From the NCBI RefSeq assembly GCF_036898465.1, contig NZ_JARUMJ010000001.1, forward strand, positions 6,014,001-6,078,000: DNA of 64,000 nt. Reading direction: 5' to 3'. This stretch comes from Streptomyces sp. B21-105 (lineage in GTDB: Bacteria > Actinomycetota > Actinomycetes > Streptomycetales > Streptomycetaceae). The notes under the pieces were generated by a model that had not been told where the DNA came from, ran no database searches, and saw nothing but the letters and a program-made list of their open reading frames with translations. Each line of letters opens with the position of its first letter. Position 1 is the first letter of the stretch. The position numbers were made by a program, and so were the translations under genes. This document shows, one piece after another, positions 59,886 through 64,000 of the stretch.

Positions 59886-60491
59886 ATGTTCGACGTCGCT
59901 GTCTTCGGCTCCCTCTTCCTCACCCTTTTCGTCATCATGGATCCCCCCGGGATCACCCCGATCTTCCTCGCGCTGACCGCCGGACGCCCCGGCAAGGTGC
60001 AGAAGCGGATGGCCTTCCAGGCCGTCTGTGTGGCGGGCGGCGTGATCGCCGTCTTCGGACTCCTCGGCCACCAGATCCTCGACTACCTGCACGTCTCCGT
60101 GCCCGCGCTGATGATCGCGGGCGGGCTGCTGCTTCTGCTGATCGCGCTCGACCTGCTCACCGGCAAGACCGACGAGCCGAAGCAGACCAAGGACGTCAAC
60201 GTCGCCCTTGTCCCCCTGGGCATGCCGCTGCTGGCCGGCCCCGGCGCCATCGTGTCCGTCATCCTCGCCGTGCAGAAGGCGGACGGGGTGGCGGCGCAGG
60301 CCTCGGTCTGGGCGGCCATCCTCGCCATCCATGTCGTGCTGTGGCTGGTGATGCGGTACTCGCTGCTGATCATCCGCGTCATCAAGGACGGCGGCGTGGT
60401 CCTGGTGACCCGGCTCGCGGGCATGATGCTCTCGGCGATCGCCGTGCAGCAGATCATCAACGGGATCACCATGGTCGTCCGGTCGAGCTGA
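59886..60491 (+). CDS. MarC family integral membrane protein
   Basis: 201 residues with six hydrophobic segments. FVIMDPPGITPIFLALT and the later NVALVPLGMPLLAGPGAI show the internal repeat typical of MarC/UPF0056. It was once thought to give multiple antibiotic resistance but its real role is unknown. ATG 59886; the open frame reaches back to 59646. Confidence 0.93.
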   Translation: MFDVAVFGSLFLTLFVIMDPPGITPIFLALTAGRPGKVQKRMAFQAVCVAGGVIAVFGLLGHQILDYLHVSVPALMIAGGLLLLLIALDLLTGKTDEPKQTKDVNVALVPLGMPLLAGPGAIVSVILAVQKADGVAAQASVWAAILAIHVVLWLVMRYSLLIIRVIKDGGVVLVTRLAGMMLSAIAVQQIINGITMVVRSS

Positions 60492-60513
60492 CCTGCGGAC
60501 ACGCGGACAGCAA

Positions 60514-60542
60514 AGCCCCCTACGGCGGTGCCGTAGGGGGCT
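60514..60542. terminator. Bidirectional terminator between marC-like gene and the 50-aa ORF
   Basis: Perfect 13-bp arms (60514-60526 and 60530-60542) with a 3-nt loop. On the minus strand it is followed by TTTGCT. Confidence 0.85.
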
Positions 60543-60569
60543 CGCAAACCTGTAAGGGGACCCGCGCTG

Positions 60570-60722
60570 TTACGAGGCCGTGGGGTCGGCCGGACGGATC
60601 CACAGCCGCTGCCCGATGGCGGCGGCCTGCTGAACGATCCGGTTGACGGAGGCGGCGTCCACGACGGTGCTGTCCACGGGGGTTCCGTCGACGTCGTCGA
60701 GTCGCATGATTTCGAAGCGCAT
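60570..60722 (-). CDS. 50-residue conserved small protein
   Basis: ATG at 60722, TAA at 60570-60572. The product starts MRFEIMRLDDVDGTPVDSTV and continues VDAASVNRIVQQAAAIGQRL, WIRPADPTAS. GGGAGAAG lies 4 nt before the start, and a terminator hairpin follows 28 nt after the stop. I recall near-identical short proteins in many streptomycetes, so it is very likely a real gene. Function unknown. The A/T-rich region at 60755-60850 should contain its promoter. Confidence 0.85.
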   Translation of the reverse strand: MRFEIMRLDDVDGTPVDSTVVDAASVNRIVQQAAAIGQRLWIRPADPTAS

Positions 60723-60754
60723 GGCTTCTCCCTTCGTCTGGTCATCCTCCTGAG

Positions 60755-60857
60755 GAGAACTACTTGGTTACGTAGGGAGTCAACGGCATGCGTGTTACAA
60801 ACATTCCCTACGCTAAAGAAATTTTTCGAACGACTAATTACTAGCGAGTAAGGGAGC
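60755..60857. promoter_or_regulatory. A/T-rich divergent promoter region
   Basis: Unusually A/T-rich for this genome. It contains a spaced inverted repeat CGTAGGGA / TCCCTACG at 60771-60778 and 60805-60812. It lies between the 50-aa ORF (minus) and the NYN gene (plus). Confidence 0.5.
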
Positions 60858-60908
60858 TTGTGTGGACTGAACGGGACCGGTTGTGTTCGCAGCGTGACCA
60901 CCGGGACA

Positions 60909-61814
60909 ATGGAGGCGATGAACGACGACCTCCCGGCCCTCGCCGCCCGCATCGACCGCACGAACCAGCTGCTGACCCGCATGCTCGCGGAGGTGGCCAA
61001 GACGCCCTCGACCCACGCGATCTTCGTCGACGCGGGGTACCTGTACGCGGCGGCGGGGCGTCTGGTGGCCGGGACCGAGGACCGGCGGGCCTTCGACCTC
61101 GACGCCGAGGGCCTGATCGAGGCGCTCATCGACCGCGCACGCTCGATCTTCGCCGACAGCCGGCTGCTGCGGGTCTACTGGTACGACGGCGCCCGGCGGC
61201 GCATCCACACCACCGAGCAGCAGTCCATCGCCGAACTGCCGGACGTGAAAGTGCGGTTGGGCAATCTCAACGCCAACAACCAGCAGAAGGGCGTTGATTC
61301 GCTGATCCGCACCGACCTCGAGTCGCTGGCCCGTCACCGGGCGATCAGCGACGCGGCCCTGCTGGGCGGCGACGAGGACCTGGTATCGGCGGTGGAGGCC
61401 GCGCAGGGGTACGGCGCCCGCGTCCACCTGTGGGGCATCGAGGCGCCTGAGGGCCGCAACCAGGCGGAGCCGCTGCTCTGGGAGGTCGACAGCCAGCGCA
61501 CCCTCGACCTCGACTTCTTCAAGCCCTACGTGGCCCGCCGCACCGCGGGGGCCTACGAGTCGGCCGGCGCGGGCCGTCCCACCCGCGAGGCCGTCCGTTT
61601 CGCCGGCGCGCAGATCGCGGCGAAGTGGCTGGCGGCGCGGGGCAGGGAGAGCCTGGCCGAGTTGCTGCCGGGCCACCCCTACCTCCCCGGCTCCGTCGAC
61701 CAGGACCTCCTCGTGGAGGCCGAGGGCATCCTGCAGTACTCGCTGCGCGGCCAGGCGGACCTGCGGCGCGCCCTGCGGGACGGCTTCTGGGAGCACATGC
61801 AGGCGCAGTACTAG
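60909..61814 (+). CDS. NYN-domain (PIN-like) putative ribonuclease
   Basis: 301 residues. After an N-terminal helix (LAARIDRTNQLLTRMLAEVA) the NYN fold has conserved acidic residues in AIFVDAGYLYAAA, QQKGVDSLIRTDLESLA and ALLGGDEDLVSAVEAA, which bind the catalytic metal in PIN-like nucleases. A C-terminal helical domain follows. ATG 60918 is an alternative start. Three 11-bp repeats begin at its stop codon. Confidence 0.88.
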   Translation: MEAMNDDLPALAARIDRTNQLLTRMLAEVAKTPSTHAIFVDAGYLYAAAGRLVAGTEDRRAFDLDAEGLIEALIDRARSIFADSRLLRVYWYDGARRRIHTTEQQSIAELPDVKVRLGNLNANNQQKGVDSLIRTDLESLARHRAISDAALLGGDEDLVSAVEAAQGYGARVHLWGIEAPEGRNQAEPLLWEVDSQRTLDLDFFKPYVARRTAGAYESAGAGRPTREAVRFAGAQIAAKWLAARGRESLAELLPGHPYLPGSVDQDLLVEAEGILQYSLRGQADLRRALRDGFWEHMQAQY

Positions 61815-61845
61815 CGCGCTCCCAGCGTGCTCCCAGCGTGCTCAG
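61813..61845. repeat. Three 11-bp tandem repeats over a stop codon
   Basis: AGCGCGCTCCC, AGCGTGCTCCC and AGCGTGCTCAG in succession. The first begins inside the TAG stop of the NYN gene. Confidence 0.85.
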
Positions 61846-61865
61846 GACGGCGAAACGCGCCCGAT

Positions 61866-62864
61866 TCAGCTCCGGGTGGTCGGTGGGAGGGCGTCCCAGA
61901 AGTCGGCGAGACCGCGGGCCGTCAGGAGCGGCTGGTCCTGGTTGGGGGAGTGGTCGGCGTCCGGCACGACCGTCCGGCGCGCCCGCAGTTCCTCGGCCAT
62001 CGCGTCGAGGAGGGGGACCGGCCAGGTGTCGTCCGACGCGCCCGACAGGACGTGGAAGGGCAGCGGGACGGCCGCGAGCTCCGCGACCCGGTTCGGCTCG
62101 ACGCACAACCGGCGGCCCGTTACCAGGAGTTGGGCCGGCTTGTGGTTCAGCCAGCGCTGCCGCATCTGGGCCAGTTTGCCGAAGCCGCGGGCCGGGCCGC
62201 CGACCTCCTCCGGCGCCCCCATCGCCAGGATGGCCTGCCAGACCTCGGCCATCGTCATCACCGCGAGCGCGTCGTGCAGCAGCTTCACGCGCTGCTTCTG
62301 GGACTCCGAGATCTCCGCCGGGCCGGACGAGACGAGCGTGAGCGAGACGAACGGGGAGTGGTCCAGGAGGACGGCGGCACGGGCGATCTGCCCGCCCATG
62401 GAGTGGCCGACGAGATGCAGGGGCTGGCCGAGAGCGGACGCCTGCGCGAGGACGTCACGGGCCAACTCCTCGTGAGCGTACGGAGATTCGTCGTCGGCGG
62501 GGCCGTCGGACTCGTTCTGCCCGCGGCCGTCCACGGCGACGGTCCGGTAGCCGCGGGCGGTCAGTGGCTCGTGCAGCCGGTGGAAGTCCTCCTTGCTCCC
62601 GGTGAACCCCGGCAGCAGCAGCGCGACCCCCCGTTGCTCCACACCGGTGGCCACCGGCGCGTCGACCACGGCGAACGCCCCACGCGTGGTCCGCAGCGGG
62701 TACGCGCGTGCGCCGGAGGGCGGTGGGAACACAGCGGACGCGTCGTAGGCGTCGTAGGCGTCGTGCGCGGCGGACGCGACGACGCCGGTGGGTCCGACGG
62801 CGCCGGGCGCGGCGGGGCTGACGGGAGGCTCGGCGGACAGAGCGGGCTCGCTGCGGTCGGTCAC
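61866..62864 (-). CDS. Alpha/beta hydrolase
   Basis: 332 residues, GTG start. The N-terminal 75 residues are Ala/Pro-rich and variable; the start may lie further in. The fold has LLLPGFTGSKEDFHRL, TVAVDGRGQNESDG, the nucleophile elbow LVGHSMGGQIA, the acid in LSGASDDTWPVP and the base in VVPDADHSPN. The substrate is unknown. Confidence 0.9.
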   Translation of the reverse strand: MTDRSEPALSAEPPVSPAAPGAVGPTGVVASAAHDAYDAYDASAVFPPPSGARAYPLRTTRGAFAVVDAPVATGVEQRGVALLLPGFTGSKEDFHRLHEPLTARGYRTVAVDGRGQNESDGPADDESPYAHEELARDVLAQASALGQPLHLVGHSMGGQIARAAVLLDHSPFVSLTLVSSGPAEISESQKQRVKLLHDALAVMTMAEVWQAILAMGAPEEVGGPARGFGKLAQMRQRWLNHKPAQLLVTGRRLCVEPNRVAELAAVPLPFHVLSGASDDTWPVPLLDAMAEELRARRTVVPDADHSPNQDQPLLTARGLADFWDALPPTTRS

Positions 62865-62892
62865 GGGGCGAGAGTACCGGGGGCCGGGAAAC

Positions 62893-62933
62893 GCCGAGGG
62901 CCCGGTCCACAGGGTGTGGACCGGGCCCTCGGC
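62893..62933 (-). terminator. Terminator of the repeat-tail gene
   Basis: Perfect 19-bp arms (62893-62911 and 62915-62933) with a GGG loop, just downstream of the minus-strand gene ending at 62949. Confidence 0.85.
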
Positions 62934-62948
62934 TGTGAGCTCGTCGGC

Positions 62949-64000
62949 TCAGCCGTCCGTCGGCTCCGCGACGGCCTTGGCGGCCGCCGTCTTGCGGGTG
63001 CGGCGCGGCTTGACGGCTTCCGCCTCCTGCGTGGCCTGGGCCGGGATGTCGGCCGTGGCCTTGCGGGTGGTACGGCGGCGGGGCCCCGGCTCCGCGCCTT
63101 CGGCCGTCTCGACGGCTGTCTCGGCGGGGGCCGGGGCGGCGGCAGCCGTCTTGCGGGTGCGCCGCGGCTTCGCGACGGCGGCCTCCGCGGCCGGCTCCGC
63201 CACGGCGACCTCGACGACCTCAGCGGTCTTGGCGGCCGCCGTCTTGCGGGTGCGCCGCGGCTTGGCCTCGGCGCCCTCGGCGCTGTCGACCGCGGCTTCG
63301 GCCGGGGCCGCGGTCTTGCGGGTGCGGCGCGGCTTGACCTCGGCCTCGGGAGCCTCCGGGGCCTCGACGGCGGTGGCGGCAGCGGCGGTCTTGGCGGCCG
63401 CCGTCTTGCGCGTCCGACGGGGCTTGGCCTCGGTGGCCTCGGCCGTGTCCACGACAGCCTCCGCCGCGGCCGGGGCCGTCGCCGTGGTCTTGGCGGCCGT
63501 CTTGCGGGTGCGGCGCGGCTTGGCCTCGGTCGCCTCGGCCGTGTCGACCGCAGTCGTCGCCGCGGCCTCGACCGGGGCGGACGCGGCGGTCTTGCGGGTG
63601 CGGCGCGGCTTGACGGCTTCCGCCTCCTGCGCGGCCTCCGTCTCCTGCTCCTGCGCGACCTGGGCCGGGATGGCGGCCGTGGCCTTGCGGGCGGTGCGGG
63701 TACGGGTGCGGGGCTTGGCCTCGGTCGCCTCGGCCGTGTCGACCGCGGTCTCGGCGGCGGCGGCCGTCTTGCGGGTGCGGCGCGGCTTGACCGCGGGCTC
63801 CACGGCCGCGGCGGCCTCCGGGGCCACCTCGACGCTCGTGACGGTGTCGACCGCCGCTTCGGCCGGGGCCGTCGCCTTGCGGGTACGGCGGCGCGGCGCG
63901 GCCTCCACCACCGGCTGGGCCGGCTCGACCGCTACGGTCGCGTCGGTCGTACCGGTCGGCTCGGCCGTGTCGACGGCGGGCTCCGCGGTCCTGCGGGTGC
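62949..64000 (-). CDS. C-terminal basic repeat tail of a larger protein (5' end outside window)
   Basis: The minus-strand frame is open to the window edge, so the in-frame GTG at 63911 is probably not the start. The visible 350 residues consist of at least eight copies of KPRRTRKTAA and three degenerate ones (such as PRRRTRKATA), each followed by an acidic-Ala spacer like VDTAEATEA of varied length. This alternation of basic and acidic blocks is typical of disordered nucleic-acid-binding tails on actinobacterial helicases, topoisomerases and HU-like proteins. By gene order a DEAD-box RNA helicase is my best guess, but the catalytic part is not visible. Confidence 0.65.
   Translation of the reverse strand, partial: TRRTAEPAVDTAEPTGTTDATVAVEPAQPVVEAAPRRRTRKATAPAEAAVDTVTSVEVAPEAAAAVEPAVKPRRTRKTAAAAETAVDTAEATEAKPRTRTRTARKATAAIPAQVAQEQETEAAQEAEAVKPRRTRKTAASAPVEAAATTAVDTAEATEAKPRRTRKTAAKTTATAPAAAEAVVDTAEATEAKPRRTRKTAAAKTAAAATAVEAPEAPEAEVKPRRTRKTAAPAEAAVDSAEGAEAKPRRTRKTAAAKTAEVVEVAVAEPAAEAAVAKPRRTRKTAAAAPAPAETAVETAEGAEPGPRRRTTRKATADIPAQATQEAEAVKPRRTRKTAAAKAVAEPTDG

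Noticed and set aside
60858..60908. Upstream start for the NYN gene
   Set aside because: The extension MCGLNGTGCVRSVTTGT is not typical of the family and has no ribosome binding site; the later ATGs fit the conserved N-terminus.

Overview
The window is high-GC actinobacterial chromosome, almost certainly Streptomyces: GC-rich codon third positions, frequent GTG starts, AGGAGG-type ribosome binding sites, and families typical of the genus (whiJ-like HTH/DUF397/HATPase cluster, DUF6113, DUF6758, DUF3117, mycothiol synthesis). From memory, gene order matches the S. coelicolor chromosome core around typA - bldK/opp - mshB - dapC/dapE - sigE/htrA/tatB - mrp - corA. I see no rRNA, tRNA, CRISPR array, IS element or prophage; this looks like core chromosome with one small variable pocket (about 20.1-24.1 kb).

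Layout. 0-3.6 kb: 3' part of a solute-binding lipoprotein with odd charged inserts, then typA. 3.8-4.3 kb: a frameshifted conserved gene. 4.9-10.9 kb and 11.9-17.5 kb: two complete, paralogous five-gene oligopeptide ABC transporter operons (binding protein, two permeases, two ATPases), in the position of bldK and its neighbour in S. coelicolor; the two last genes share a 252-bp identical tract. 17.8-20.0 kb: S9 peptidase, convergent. 20.1-24.1 kb: variable pocket with a whiJ-like regulatory set, a frameshifted HTH gene and an Rpn-like nuclease-fold protein. 24.2-28.2 kb: mshB, a frameshifted DUF6113 gene and a large peptidoglycan-binding-type membrane protein. 28.2-31.8 kb: ABC exporter plus two-component system behind a perfect 44-bp palindrome. 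31.9-42.3 kb: SirB1-like and GNAT proteins, ferredoxin, dapC, secreted/membrane proteins, dapE, LOG-family protein, folP2-type gene, DivIVA-like protein, tag, enoyl-CoA hydratase. 42.7-50.7 kb: DUF3117, O-methyltransferase, sigE, its anti-sigma factor, htrA, tatB, mrp: an envelope-stress block whose order mirrors mycobacterial Rv1211-Rv1229c. 50.8-64 kb: DUF1003, CBS/MgtE_N protein, lipoprotein, corA, SUFU-domain protein, MFS transporter, DUF6758, PHP phosphoesterase, MarC, a 50-aa ORF, NYN protein, alpha/beta hydrolase and the end of a gene with a basic repeat tail.

Themes. Peptide uptake (two Opp systems) and peptide hydrolysis (S9 peptidase) sit together; lysine/DAP synthesis genes (dapC, dapE) are close to each other; sigE, its zinc anti-sigma factor and htrA form an envelope-stress regulon core followed by the Tat component. 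Three genes are each broken by what looks like the loss of a single C, which may be real decay or consensus error. Several genes are followed immediately by short tandem repeats that copy the stop-codon region, a pattern I have not seen described. Function calls rest on recognised motifs and families; no database search was run.
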